64,000 nt of DNA, from NCBI RefSeq assembly GCF_023821985.2, contig NZ_CP098805.1:4340001-4404000 (forward strand), given 5' to 3'. Source of the stretch: Dyadobacter chenhuakuii (lineage in GTDB: Bacteria > Bacteroidota > Bacteroidia > Cytophagales > Spirosomataceae). The notes under the pieces were generated by a model, which worked only from the letters and a program-made list of their open reading frames with translations, was not told where the DNA came from and did no database searches. Both the position numbers and the translations under genes were made by a program. Of the stretch, positions 8,965 through 18,045 are shown one piece after another (position 1 is the first letter of the stretch; every line of letters begins with the position of its first letter).

Positions 8965-10059
8965 GTGAAAACTTTTCAAACCAACCATCTTCCCGGCCGC
9001 ACTGTGTTAACCGGCAATTGCGAGACATATCTTTGGCTCAGCGGAACAGATTATCTGGGAATGGGACACGACGAAGTTTTTCGTAGTTTCCTATATGAAG
9101 GTCTGGAACGATATGGAATGCATTTCGGAAGCTCACGGAATAACACACTTCGCTTGTCTGTCTATACTGAGACGGAAGAAAAACTGGCAGATTGGATAGG
9201 ATCAGAATCTGCATTATTAATTTCATCGGGAATGTGGGCAGGGCAATGTGTGATGAAAATCATTGAGCAGGTGATTTATAAATCGGGCAACTCTCAATCT
9301 ATTCAATATCATTACGCACCCAAGGTGCATCCCGCATTATGGGGAAATGAGCACAAAGTATATGCTGGTCCCTGGGCGGACTGGGCACAAAACGTTATCC
9401 GGGAAGTCAGAGAAAGCCCTGAGGATACTGCTCACATCATTTGTACAGATGCCGTTGGCTCGCCTCTCGTTGAAGCATTTGATTTTTCAATTTTTTCAAG
9501 CTTGCCATTGCGGGGCAATGTCTGGATCGTGGTGGACGAGTCGCATACATTAGGCGTATGTGGAGAATCAGCAAATGGCCTTTATAAATCAATTTTGACG
9601 CTTGGAAAGGCCAATGTCGTGATGGCTTCCTCGCTCAACAAAGCATTAGGCATTCCTGCTGGCGTTATCGCCTGTGATGCGCGGATAGCCGAAACGATTC
9701 GCAGTTCCGCCTGGTTCTCCGGAGCATCCCCAACCGCGCCCGCATATGCCTACGCTTTGAAAAGGCTTTTGGAAATAGAACATTACAAGACCCAAAGTGA
9801 TCTGCTGATCACAAAGGTTGAACATTTCTCGAATCACTTACAGTCTCCTCACCTGTTTCAAAGCATCCCAGGCTATCCTGTATTCTGCTGCGAAGGCTCC
9901 GCTTTGTTTGAGACGTTGTTGGTAAAAGGCATTATGGCATCATGCTTTTCCTATCCGAGCGTCAACGATGCTCCCGTCACCAGGATCGCCGTCACCACGC
10001 TCCACCAAAAAGAAGACCTCGACCGATTGGCCGAGGTCTGTAATAACTTTATTTCTTAA
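8965..10059 (+). CDS. PLP-dependent enzyme of the 8-amino-7-oxononanoate synthase-like fold
   Basis: A 364-residue fold-type I PLP enzyme. VVDESHTLGVCG (Asp191, His194) matches the cofactor-binding VDEAHS.G..G of alpha-oxoamine synthases, and ASSLNKALGIPAG provides the Schiff-base Lys226. The N-terminal YLWLSGTDYLGM and GSSRNNTLRLSVY blocks also echo that family. It is shorter and more divergent than BioF or Kbl, so the reaction is uncertain. The start is GTG at 8965; the first internal ATG would cut into the conserved N-terminus. The 20-bp gap to the dipeptide epimerase suggests a linked function. Confidence 0.7.
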   Translation: MKTFQTNHLPGRTVLTGNCETYLWLSGTDYLGMGHDEVFRSFLYEGLERYGMHFGSSRNNTLRLSVYTETEEKLADWIGSESALLISSGMWAGQCVMKIIEQVIYKSGNSQSIQYHYAPKVHPALWGNEHKVYAGPWADWAQNVIREVRESPEDTAHIICTDAVGSPLVEAFDFSIFSSLPLRGNVWIVVDESHTLGVCGESANGLYKSILTLGKANVVMASSLNKALGIPAGVIACDARIAETIRSSAWFSGASPTAPAYAYALKRLLEIEHYKTQSDLLITKVEHFSNHLQSPHLFQSIPGYPVFCCEGSALFETLLVKGIMASCFSYPSVNDAPVTRIAVTTLHQKEDLDRLAEVCNNFIS

Positions 10060-10066
10060 ATCCCTT

Positions 10067-10942
10067 TTAGATTTCTCCGTTACCTGATGAACTAGCCAGT
10101 GCTTTTTCCTCAGCAAGCTTTTCTCTTTCTACTTTTCCTGCAACCAGAATACTTAATTCATAAAGAAGGAACAATGGAATAGCCACGATAACCTGGCTGT
10201 AAATGTCCGGAGACGGCGTGATAACGGCTGCGACAATCAGGATTACGATCATGGCATGCTTGCGATATTCGCGCATAAATGAAGGCGTAAGCACTCCTAC
10301 TTTTGCAAGCACATAAACAACAATCGGAAGCTGGAAAGCAATTCCGCAAGCCAATGTTAATGTCGCAACGAGTGAAATGTATGAGGATAAGCTGAATTCG
10401 TTAATGATCGAAGGATCCAACGTGAAATTAGCTAAGAAATTGATAGCCAGTGGCGTTACAATATAATAACCAAAGAATACACCGGAAAAGAAAAGGAATG
10501 TCACATAAAATACGGCTCCTCTCGCCGACTTCCTTTCTGATGGCCGCAACCCTGGTTTGATGAACCGCCAAACCTCCCAGAAAGCATAAGGAAAAGCAAA
10601 CACCAAACCCGCGATGACTGCGGAAGTCATACTCATCGTGAATTGATCACCTACGCCAATCGCCTGCAATTTGAAGTTTAATGCCTTGATACACAGATCA
10701 TCGTATTGTACTTTTTCTGCCAGCTTACACATCATCCGGTAAGTCCAGAAATCAGGCTGCGAAGGCGCGATGATCACATAATGGTAGATTTCTTTAATAT
10801 ATATAAAGGCCAGAATAGCAAAAACAAGAATAGATCCACCTGCCCGAATCACATGCCATCTTAATTCTTCAAGATGCCCGATAAACGACATCTCTTTGCC
10901 TACTTCTTCTTCTTCGCTTTCTAATTCCTGGTCTAAGGGCAT
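10067..10942 (-). CDS. tatC: Sec-independent protein translocase TatC
   Basis: A 291-residue inner-membrane protein with six hydrophobic helices, the receptor for twin-arginine signal peptides. The FIGHLEELRWHVIRA segment before the first helix, the FAFPYAFWEVWRFIKPGL loop and the VITPSPDIYSQVIVAIPLFLLYELS C-terminal block are TatC signatures. The N-terminus has a short acidic extension, and the first periplasmic loop has a Bacteroidota-type insertion (residues 60-100). It is convergent with the PLP enzyme (7-bp gap). No tatA/B is nearby. Confidence 0.95.
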   Translation of the reverse strand: MPLDQELESEEEEVGKEMSFIGHLEELRWHVIRAGGSILVFAILAFIYIKEIYHYVIIAPSQPDFWTYRMMCKLAEKVQYDDLCIKALNFKLQAIGVGDQFTMSMTSAVIAGLVFAFPYAFWEVWRFIKPGLRPSERKSARGAVFYVTFLFFSGVFFGYYIVTPLAINFLANFTLDPSIINEFSLSSYISLVATLTLACGIAFQLPIVVYVLAKVGVLTPSFMREYRKHAMIVILIVAAVITPSPDIYSQVIVAIPLFLLYELSILVAGKVEREKLAEEKALASSSGNGEI

Positions 10943-11025
10943 ATTCTTATATTATTACTAAAATTCTATTTACGTTGAAAAGCAAAAACAAGATTGTTCT
11001 GTATTTGTAAAAGCCGAATTTACTT

Positions 11026-11061
11026 AAAAAACCCGTCGAAATAATCCGGCGGGTTTTTTTT
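11026..11061 (-). terminator. Intrinsic terminator of pdhA
   Basis: Hairpin with 13-nt arms (AAAAAACCCGTCG and CGGCGGGTTTTTT, one G-T pair) and a T tract in the direction of pdhA transcription. It lies 18 bp after the pdhA stop and upstream of tatC. Confidence 0.8.
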
Positions 11062-11079
11062 AAATTGCTTTATGACTGA

Positions 11080-12111
11080 TTAATCCATTACAAAAGGATA
11101 GTCATTCTCTACATAAACATCTGTGTAAGCTTCTTTCGCGTCAGGGAATTCTGAATCTTCCGCAAACTGAACAGATTCTGCAACGATATCTTTTACTTTC
11201 TTATCAATGTTTTCCAGATCTTCTTCCGTCGCCAGCTGGTTTTCCAGGATCACAGCGCGGATTTGCTCAATGGGATCGCGGTGTTTGTATTCTTCCACTT
11301 CCTCTTTTGAACGATATTTCTGAGGATCGGACATGGAGTGACCTCTGTAACGGTAAGTCCTGAATTCCAGGAAAGTAGGTCCTTCTCCGCTTCTCGCGCG
11401 CTCAGCTGCACGGCCAACCGCTTCGTGGATCGCCTCAACGCTCATTCCGTCAACGGGTTCGGAAGGAATGTCGTAAGCCTCACCCAATGTGTAAAGCTCT
11501 GTAACATTGGAAGACCTTGCCACCGAAGTTCCCATGGCATATCCGTTGTTTTCCACAACGAAAATCACCGGCAACTTCCAGCTCATGGCCATATTCAATG
11601 CTTCGTGAAAAGCTCCCTGGCGAATTGCACCATCACCGAAATAGCAAATGCAAAGGTTTCCGGTTTTGTTATATTTCTCAGCAAAGGCGATTCCAGCTCC
11701 CAGCGGGATCTGCGCACCTACGATTCCGTGACCTCCTACAAAGCCTTTTTCTTTATCGAAAATGTGCATGGAACCACCTTTTCCTTTGGTTGTCCCTGTC
11801 TTTTTTCCATAAAGTTCAGCCATGATCGCATTGGGAGATGTTCCCAGTGCCAGCGGAATGCCGTGATCGCGGTAAGCAGTAATGTATTTGTCGCCTTCTT
11901 TCAGCGCTGTAACGGCTCCGGAAGAGCAGGCTTCCTGGCCGATGTACAAGTGACAAAATCCTCTGATTTTCTGCTGACCGTATAACTGGCCGGCTTTTTC
12001 TTCAAAACGACGCTGTAAAAGCATATTCTCGAACCAGAACATATATTGTTCCTTCGGATGCTGTAAACTCTTTGGGTCTGATTTTTTCTTTTTTTCAGTA
12101 ACGGTGGCCAT
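11080..12111 (-). CDS. pdhA: Pyruvate dehydrogenase E1 component, alpha subunit
   Basis: A 343-residue thiamine-diphosphate enzyme subunit that starts pyruvate decarboxylation to acetyl-CoA. The TPP motif begins GDGAIRQGAFHEALNMA and ends in VVENN. The YRGHSMSDPQKYRSKEE segment corresponds to the phosphorylation-loop region of E1 alpha. Length and both termini fit E1-alpha of two-subunit PDH. The beta subunit is not adjacent, as is common in this group. It is divergent from recF across 127 bp and ends at a strong hairpin terminator. Confidence 0.93.
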   Translation of the reverse strand: MATVTEKKKKSDPKSLQHPKEQYMFWFENMLLQRRFEEKAGQLYGQQKIRGFCHLYIGQEACSSGAVTALKEGDKYITAYRDHGIPLALGTSPNAIMAELYGKKTGTTKGKGGSMHIFDKEKGFVGGHGIVGAQIPLGAGIAFAEKYNKTGNLCICYFGDGAIRQGAFHEALNMAMSWKLPVIFVVENNGYAMGTSVARSSNVTELYTLGEAYDIPSEPVDGMSVEAIHEAVGRAAERARSGEGPTFLEFRTYRYRGHSMSDPQKYRSKEEVEEYKHRDPIEQIRAVILENQLATEEDLENIDKKVKDIVAESVQFAEDSEFPDAKEAYTDVYVENDYPFVMD

Positions 12112-12238
12112 GTATTTGGTTCTCGTTTATAAAGACAGAACTTTGTCTTAAAGTTTGAGGTTTGAACAGAGTCTGTTTTTGCCGTACTCACGCATATGAT
12201 TTGCGAAAATAAGCATAAACTAAATAACAAAGAAGTTC

Positions 12239-13342
12239 ATGTGGCTAGAAAAGCTCCATCTTACATACTTTAAAAGCTATGAAGAGAAAGCCTTCACCTT
12301 TGGGGAACATGTAAATTGCCTGGTTGGGGAGAATGGGAGTGGAAAAACGAACCTTTTGGACGCCATTTATTTCCTGAGTCTTACCAAAAGCGCCTTTCAT
12401 AATCAGGATGCGCTGGGCATCCGCCATACAGCTGATTTCTTTGTGCTGGATGGTGTTTTCAAAGATTCTGGCAGAAATACCCAGATCACTTGCAGCATGC
12501 AGCGCGGCCAGCGCAAGATTTTCATGGCCGACAAAAAGAATTATGACCGGCTAAGCGACCACATTGGCCTTTTCCCGCTCGTGTTAATCGCGCCCAACGA
12601 CACCGACCTGATCCGCGACGGCAGCGAGGAGCGCAGACGCTTTTTTGACGGCGTCCTGGCACAGGCCGCTCCGGGTTATCTCACCGATTTTCTTCAATAT
12701 AACAAGATTTTAAGCCAGCGAAATGGTCTTTTGAAGCTTTTTGCAGAGCGCAACTATGTGGATGAAGACCTGCTGGAAACCTATAATGAGCCGCTAATTA
12801 TCCTTTCGCAGCGGATTTACAATCACCGCAGCAAATTCATGGACCGGTTCGTGCCATTGTTCCTGAAAAGCTATGATTTCCTGAGCAGCGGGCATGAACA
12901 GGTGGAAGTAATCTATGAAAGCGAAGTCTCCAGTGAAAATTTCGCCGCCGAATTTCGGAAGAACCGCGCCCGTGACTTACATGCGCAACGAACCGGAAAA
13001 GGCATTCACAAGGACGAATACACATTTGAAATTGACGGTGTTACGCTCAAAAAATTCGGGTCCCAGGGCCAGCAGAAGTCTTTTTTGATCGCATTGAAGC
13101 TGGCGCAATTTGAATTACTGAAAGAAGAAAAAGAAAAAACGCCGATCCTGCTGCTCGACGACATCTTCGACAAACTCGACGACCGCCGCATCCAAAAACT
13201 CATCGAACTAATAGACACCGGCTTCCTGGGCCAGGTCTTCATCACCGACGCCAGACCAGAGCGCTCCCAGAAGATCCTAGAGAATGTAAAAGCGGATGTA
13301 AGGTTTTTTGAGATTGAAAAAATTCGAGCAGATTCTATTTGA
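12239..13342 (+). CDS. recF: DNA replication and repair protein RecF
   Basis: A 367-residue SMC-like ATPase that helps load RecA at gapped DNA. Walker A GENGSGKT is at residues 30-37, the ABC-type signature lies in GSQGQQKSFLIALKLAQ, and Walker B is LLLDDIFDKLDDRR. There is no dnaA/dnaN/gyrB neighbour, which is normal in Bacteroidota. The ATG at 12239 starts the protein at the first conserved strand (MWLEKLHLTYFKSY). Confidence 0.95.
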   Translation: MWLEKLHLTYFKSYEEKAFTFGEHVNCLVGENGSGKTNLLDAIYFLSLTKSAFHNQDALGIRHTADFFVLDGVFKDSGRNTQITCSMQRGQRKIFMADKKNYDRLSDHIGLFPLVLIAPNDTDLIRDGSEERRRFFDGVLAQAAPGYLTDFLQYNKILSQRNGLLKLFAERNYVDEDLLETYNEPLIILSQRIYNHRSKFMDRFVPLFLKSYDFLSSGHEQVEVIYESEVSSENFAAEFRKNRARDLHAQRTGKGIHKDEYTFEIDGVTLKKFGSQGQQKSFLIALKLAQFELLKEEKEKTPILLLDDIFDKLDDRRIQKLIELIDTGFLGQVFITDARPERSQKILENVKADVRFFEIEKIRADSI

Positions 13343-13403
13343 AGTGTGTTATCAAAATCGCGGAGCGATGCAATATTGGTAGCAAAGCATTATACCTATA
13401 AAG

Positions 13404-13455
13404 CAATCCCGGAGGGATGTAACAACGTGCACGCCGTTACATCCCTCCGGGATTG
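13404..13455. repeat. REP-like perfect 20-bp palindrome
   Basis: Arms 13404-13423 (CAATCCCGGAGGGATGTAAC) and 13436-13455 are exact reverse complements around a 12-nt loop, and weaker pairing extends 3 bp further. It lies between the ends of the convergent recF and manC genes. Repeats with this CCCGGAGGGAT core are, to my knowledge, dispersed in many Bacteroidota genomes. It could also act as a bidirectional transcript end. Confidence 0.75.
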
Positions 13456-13474
13456 TTTGCATAAAACATTTTTT

Positions 13475-13588
13475 TTGGCTACCAATATTTTATCCCGCTG
13501 GGATTTGCTTGAATCAAATCTTCGGGATGGTGCTATATCACCATTTATTTGTTGGCTACCAATATTTTTATCCCGCTGGGATTTGCTT
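13475..13588. repeat. Tandem 36-37 bp repeats, part of the same repeat block
   Basis: Two near-identical copies of a unit starting TTGGCTACCAATATTTT and ending TCCCGCTGGGATTTGCTT lie at 13475-13510 and 13552-13588. They differ by one T. A third, inverted partial copy (CAATATTGGTAGCAAAG) is at about 13371-13387. The last copy runs into the manC stop codon. The unit shares the TCCCgctGGGA core with the neighbouring palindrome, so the whole 13360-13590 stretch is one composite repeat block. Confidence 0.75.
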
Positions 13589-14654
13589 ACACATACTTTA
13601 CATCTATCTCCTTCGCTTCCGCCACAAACTCTTTCACTTTCTGCTCGTCTTCTTTACGGCAGATGAGCAAAACGCCGTCGTACTCGGCGACGATGAAGCC
13701 GTCCAGGCCGTTGACAACCACTAATTTGTCTTTTGGCGTTTTGATGATAGAATTCGTCGTGTTATGCAGGATCAGCTTGCCGTCTGTAACATTCAGATTG
13801 GCGTCTTTTTCAGAAACTTCGTAAAGCGACTTCCAGGTTCCCAGATCCGACCATCCAAAATTACTTAGCACAACATGCACATTATCAGCCTTTTCCATGA
13901 TTCCGTTGTCGATAGAAATGCTGCCGCAATGCTGGTAAGCCCTCTGAACAAATGCATCTTCGCTTTCAAGATAATAATGACTGTCTCCACCTTCAAAGAT
14001 CTCGGCAATGTTAGGCTGAAACTTCTTCAACGCTTTTTTGAAAGCATTAATGTTCCACACAAAAATCCCCGCATTCCATACAAAATCACCACTATCCAGG
14101 AATTGAAGCGCCAATTCCAAATGTGGCTTCTCTGTGAACGACTTTACTTTCTTAACCGTCAGTTTGTCCGGAATGTATTGAATGTAGCCATATCCCGTGT
14201 CTGGACGGCTTGGCTGAATTCCCAGCGTCACCAGAATGTCCTCGTTACGCGTCGCGCCCAGAGCGATATTAATAGTGTCCCTAAAATTTTCCTCCTTCAA
14301 AATAATGTGGTCAGCCGGAGCCACAACCACATTCGCATTCGGATTTTTAGCTGCGATCTTATAACAAGCGTAAGCAATGCAAGGTGCAGTATTACGCCTG
14401 TTGGGCTCGCAAAGGATCTGATCATCCGTTAAAGACGGAATCTGCTCCTTAACAATGCCCTTGTATTCATGACTTGTTACGATATAAATATTCTCGATCG
14501 GGCAAACGCCGTCGAAACGATCAACTGTCTGCTGCAAAAGTGTCTTACCGGTTCCCAACACATCGTGAAACTGTTTAGGGAAGTCTGTTCTGCTGAAAGG
14601 CCAGAACCTCGTACCAACTCCACCGGCCATTATAATTACATAAGAATCCTGCAT
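13587..14654 (-). CDS. manC: Mannose-1-phosphate guanylyltransferase
   Basis: A 355-residue nucleotidyltransferase that makes GDP-mannose from mannose-1-phosphate and GTP for glycan synthesis. The N-terminal MAGGVGTRFWPFSR and FPKQF signature (about residues 9-29), the APADHII metal motif and the FTEKP segment are all present. It stops at residue 355 with no phosphomannose-isomerase domain, so it is the short monofunctional form. The stop codon lies inside a dispersed repeat unit. A possible promoter (TAGCTTTG on the minus strand, 14697-14704) lies 42 bp upstream. Confidence 0.92.
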   Translation of the reverse strand: MQDSYVIIMAGGVGTRFWPFSRTDFPKQFHDVLGTGKTLLQQTVDRFDGVCPIENIYIVTSHEYKGIVKEQIPSLTDDQILCEPNRRNTAPCIAYACYKIAAKNPNANVVVAPADHIILKEENFRDTINIALGATRNEDILVTLGIQPSRPDTGYGYIQYIPDKLTVKKVKSFTEKPHLELALQFLDSGDFVWNAGIFVWNINAFKKALKKFQPNIAEIFEGGDSHYYLESEDAFVQRAYQHCGSISIDNGIMEKADNVHVVLSNFGWSDLGTWKSLYEVSEKDANLNVTDGKLILHNTTNSIIKTPKDKLVVVNGLDGFIVAEYDGVLLICRKEDEQKVKEFVAEAKEIDVKYV

Positions 14655-14956
14655 TGTGAAAGGTAATTTTATTTATCCACACTATGAAAAACTACTCAAA
14701 GCTACGGATAAACGCCCACTTATGACCAATGCAAACGAACCAATAAGCCCAGAAAATGGGATTAATGCGCTCTTTTCGCCGTATAGCACATTTTTCACTT
14801 AGTTACCGAACCACAACGGGCCAAGTTCTTCTAAAAATTCAAACATGCCAAGATTGTATAATTTAAAATGATTTGAAGAAAAAATAGTATAATTATGCTA
14901 TGTGATACTGTAATATTCTTTTAACTTGCTGGAAGAACATCAACCCACTTAAAACC
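14655..14956. other. Intergenic region between divergent manC and TonB receptor
   Basis: An AT-rich gap carrying both promoters. For manC, TAGCTTTG (minus strand, 14697-14704) with a TTG 22 bp upstream (14727-14729) fits the Bacteroidota promoter pattern loosely. No matching box was found for the TonB receptor gene; its upstream 100 bp are poly-A/T rich. No gene was seen. Confidence 0.4.
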
Positions 14957-17900
14957 ATGAAACACTTGTCTACAATACTAAGGTTATGCCCTTTTATTTG
15001 GGCCATAATGCTTGTTTGCAATGCGTACGGACAGATTACAGTCAATGGCGTAATCACCGAATCCACAACCGCGGAGCCACTTGCCGGTGTGAGTATCCAG
15101 GTTAAAGGAAAAGTAACCGGGACCATTACAGACAATAAAGGCGCATTCGATCTTACTACAACTTCCAGTCCGCCTTTTACACTAATTGTTTCATCTGTTG
15201 GATTTCAAACGCAGGAAATAGAAGTGACCGGTGGCATGTCCAAACTGGACATTAAGCTGGTGGAGCAGGTGATTTTGGGTCAGGAAATTATTGTTGCTGC
15301 TTCGAGGGTAGAAGAAAGCGTTATGAAATCGCCTGTTGCCATTGAAAAAATGGACATCAGAAATATCAGGGAAACGCCGTCGGCTAATTTTTACGACGCA
15401 TTGGCCAATCTCAAAGGCATTGATATGACTACGCAGGGTGTTTTGTTCAAATCAGTAAACATGCGTGGGTTTGGCAGCACGGGTAATCCGCGGACGGTCC
15501 AGATGATCGACGGGATGGATAATCAGGCGCCGGGTTTAAATTTTCCCCTGGACAATATCATCGGTATGTCTGAGCTGGACGTTGAGAATGTCGAAGTCTT
15601 ACCAGGCGCCGCTTCCGCACTTTATGGACCTAATGCGATTAACGGGCTGATCCTTATGAACAGCAAAAGCCCGTTTTTATATCAGGGATTAAGTGCCAAT
15701 GTGAAGTCGGGCGTGATGCACGAGTCCAACCGCTCCCAAGCTACAACGCCATTTATAGACGGCACCATTCGCTATGCCAAGGCATTTAATAATAAAGTAG
15801 CATTCAAAGTCAACCTGTCCTATATTACCGCAAAAGACTGGGAAGCAACGAATTACAATAATTTAAATGTAGGCGGCGCATCCGATCCAAGGCGCGGTGC
15901 AGGAACCGATAACGATTACGATGGCGTGAATATTTACGGGGATGAAGTCCAGACCAACATCAATGCTGTTGCCGGCACATTGGCTGCCAACGGCCTGATC
16001 CCGCAAGCCGCCGTAGCACTGGTTCCGAATACATTTGTAAGCCGCACGGGTTACCAGGAAAAAGACATTGTGGATTACAATACCAAGAGTTTCAAAGCCA
16101 ATGCGGCTGTTCATTACAGGATCAATGAGAAAATAGAAGCCATTGCACAGGTCAATTATGGCTATGGAACAACAGTTTACACCGGAACAGGCCGCTATTC
16201 GCTCCGCGACTTTAACCTGACGCAAGCCAAGCTCGAACTGAAAGCCGATAATTTCACAGTTCGGGCCTACACCACGCAGGAGCGTTCGGGAAAATCGTAT
16301 CTGGCCGGGTTAGCCGCAGTTTCCATGCTCAATGATTTCAAGCCGCATGCCACCTGGTTTGGCGAATATGTAGGCGCTTTTGCGACCGCACGAGGTGCCG
16401 GAATGCCGGAGGAGCAAGCACATCTGGCAGCACGCGGAGTGGCAGACAAAGGGATGCCGATGCCGGGAACCGCAGCGTATGATCAGTTATTGGATAAATA
16501 CAGGAATCTGCCGATCGTGAATGGCGGAGGCGGTTTTGCTGATAAAACCAACCTTTATCACATTGAAGGATTTTATAATTTTAAAAACCAGGTCAAATTC
16601 GTCGAGCTGCTGGCGGGCGCCAATTACCGCCTTTACGAGCTAAGATCGGCCGGGACATTATTTGCAGACACCAAAGAAGGCCGCAATGGCAAAATCCCGA
16701 TTTCGGAATTCGGTGCTTTTTTACAGGCTGGCAAGAATTTGCTAAGCGATCATTTGAAACTGACAGCTTCGATCCGGTATGATAAAAACGAAAATTTTGA
16801 TGGACAGTTTACCCCCAGAGTTTCGGCCGTAACCACATTCGGTGAGCACAACATTCGGCTATCTTACCAGACCGGTTTCCGCATCCCGACCACCCAGAAC
16901 CAATATATTGACCTCAGAACACCATCCGGGACATTGATCGGCGGTTTACCTGAATTTGATGCCCGGTATAATCTTTCCAATGGTATTTTAAGGCAGAATT
17001 TGTCAGAAGATGCTATAAAACAAGTCATTGCCAGTGACCCGAGCATTGTGCAAAATGCAACGAACTATGCCAAAGCAGCCGTTACGCAACAAGCTACTAC
17101 GGCCATCATGGCAGCCGTAACAGCACAGGTGACAACAGCAGTAAACCAGGGTGTTGCTGCGGGGGCCATTCCTAATAATCCTGATGCCATTCAGGCAGCG
17201 ATTACAGCGGGTGTGAACCAGACTTTGCCGGGGGTTCTTTCTGCTCAGCTTCCGGGCATTCTGGCCGCGCAAGTTCCTGGCCTGGTGCCGACGCTGGCCA
17301 AAGCATATGCATTGGAAAAACTGCCTAAATACAAACCGGCCAAGTTGAAACCTGAACGCATAGCCTCCTATGAAGTTGGCTATAAGGCTGTTATTGGTAA
17401 AAAGCTTTTCGTTGATGCCTATTATTACATTAGTAAATACAAAAATTTCATCGGCGGAACGGTGATTGTCGTGCCCACAGCTGCTGCATCTCCCGGCCTT
17501 CCAATCGAATCGGGGATAGGTGTTGGGAACTTCAATGGCTATTCCAGAACGGTGAACACAACGGAAACCATTACAACGCGCGGATTTGCATTAGGCCTGA
17601 CTTATTCACTGCCAAAAGGATTCAATGTAGGCGGTAATGTTGCCAACAACGAGCTGAGTGACTTCAAACCATCACCAGAAGTACAGTATTCACAGTTTAA
17701 TACGCCAAAATACCGCTATAACCTCTCTTTCGGGAGAAGAATTACAAGTAATAATTCAGTTGGATTCAACATTGCCTATAAATATCAGCAGGCGTTTTTG
17801 TGGGAGTCAAGCTTCGTTTTGCCCAGCACTACGAATGTGCCGATATTCTCAAACACGCGTGTGCCTGCGGTGAGCGTGCTGGATGCGCAGGTGAGTTATA

Positions 17901-18037
17901 AGGTCAATGCATTAAAATCGATCATTAAGCTGGGCGGCACCAATTTACTGGGCAAATCTTACATTCAGGCTTACGGAAGCCCTAATGTAGGCTCAACTTA
18001 TTACGTCTCGATTACATTCGATGAATTGCTGAATTAG
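14957..18037 (+). CDS. TonB-dependent outer-membrane receptor with carboxypeptidase-regulatory-like domain
   Basis: A 1026-residue outer-membrane transporter. A signal peptide (residues 1-25, ending AYG-Q) is followed by a CarboxypepD_reg-like beta-sandwich (about 26-110), a plug domain (about 120-230, with MRGFG and ALYGPNAINGLI) and a long barrel ending in an aromatic-rich last strand. It lacks the SusC plug signature and has no SusD partner, so a siderophore, vitamin or metal ligand is more likely than a glycan. Residues about 682-790 are an Ala/Gln/Pro-rich, helix-prone insertion unlike the rest of the barrel. It is convergent with upp (8-bp gap). Confidence 0.88.
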   Translation: MKHLSTILRLCPFIWAIMLVCNAYGQITVNGVITESTTAEPLAGVSIQVKGKVTGTITDNKGAFDLTTTSSPPFTLIVSSVGFQTQEIEVTGGMSKLDIKLVEQVILGQEIIVAASRVEESVMKSPVAIEKMDIRNIRETPSANFYDALANLKGIDMTTQGVLFKSVNMRGFGSTGNPRTVQMIDGMDNQAPGLNFPLDNIIGMSELDVENVEVLPGAASALYGPNAINGLILMNSKSPFLYQGLSANVKSGVMHESNRSQATTPFIDGTIRYAKAFNNKVAFKVNLSYITAKDWEATNYNNLNVGGASDPRRGAGTDNDYDGVNIYGDEVQTNINAVAGTLAANGLIPQAAVALVPNTFVSRTGYQEKDIVDYNTKSFKANAAVHYRINEKIEAIAQVNYGYGTTVYTGTGRYSLRDFNLTQAKLELKADNFTVRAYTTQERSGKSYLAGLAAVSMLNDFKPHATWFGEYVGAFATARGAGMPEEQAHLAARGVADKGMPMPGTAAYDQLLDKYRNLPIVNGGGGFADKTNLYHIEGFYNFKNQVKFVELLAGANYRLYELRSAGTLFADTKEGRNGKIPISEFGAFLQAGKNLLSDHLKLTASIRYDKNENFDGQFTPRVSAVTTFGEHNIRLSYQTGFRIPTTQNQYIDLRTPSGTLIGGLPEFDARYNLSNGILRQNLSEDAIKQVIASDPSIVQNATNYAKAAVTQQATTAIMAAVTAQVTTAVNQGVAAGAIPNNPDAIQAAITAGVNQTLPGVLSAQLPGILAAQVPGLVPTLAKAYALEKLPKYKPAKLKPERIASYEVGYKAVIGKKLFVDAYYYISKYKNFIGGTVIVVPTAAASPGLPIESGIGVGNFNGYSRTVNTTETITTRGFALGLTYSLPKGFNVGGNVANNELSDFKPSPEVQYSQFNTPKYRYNLSFGRRITSNNSVGFNIAYKYQQAFLWESSFVLPSTTNVPIFSNTRVPAVSVLDAQVSYKVNALKSIIKLGGTNLLGKSYIQAYGSPNVGSTYYVSITFDELLN

Positions 18038-18045
18038 AAACCGCC

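Noticed and set aside
11338..11985. A 215-codon plus-strand open frame opposite pdhA
   Set aside because: Shadow of the pdhA coding strand with no recognisable protein features.
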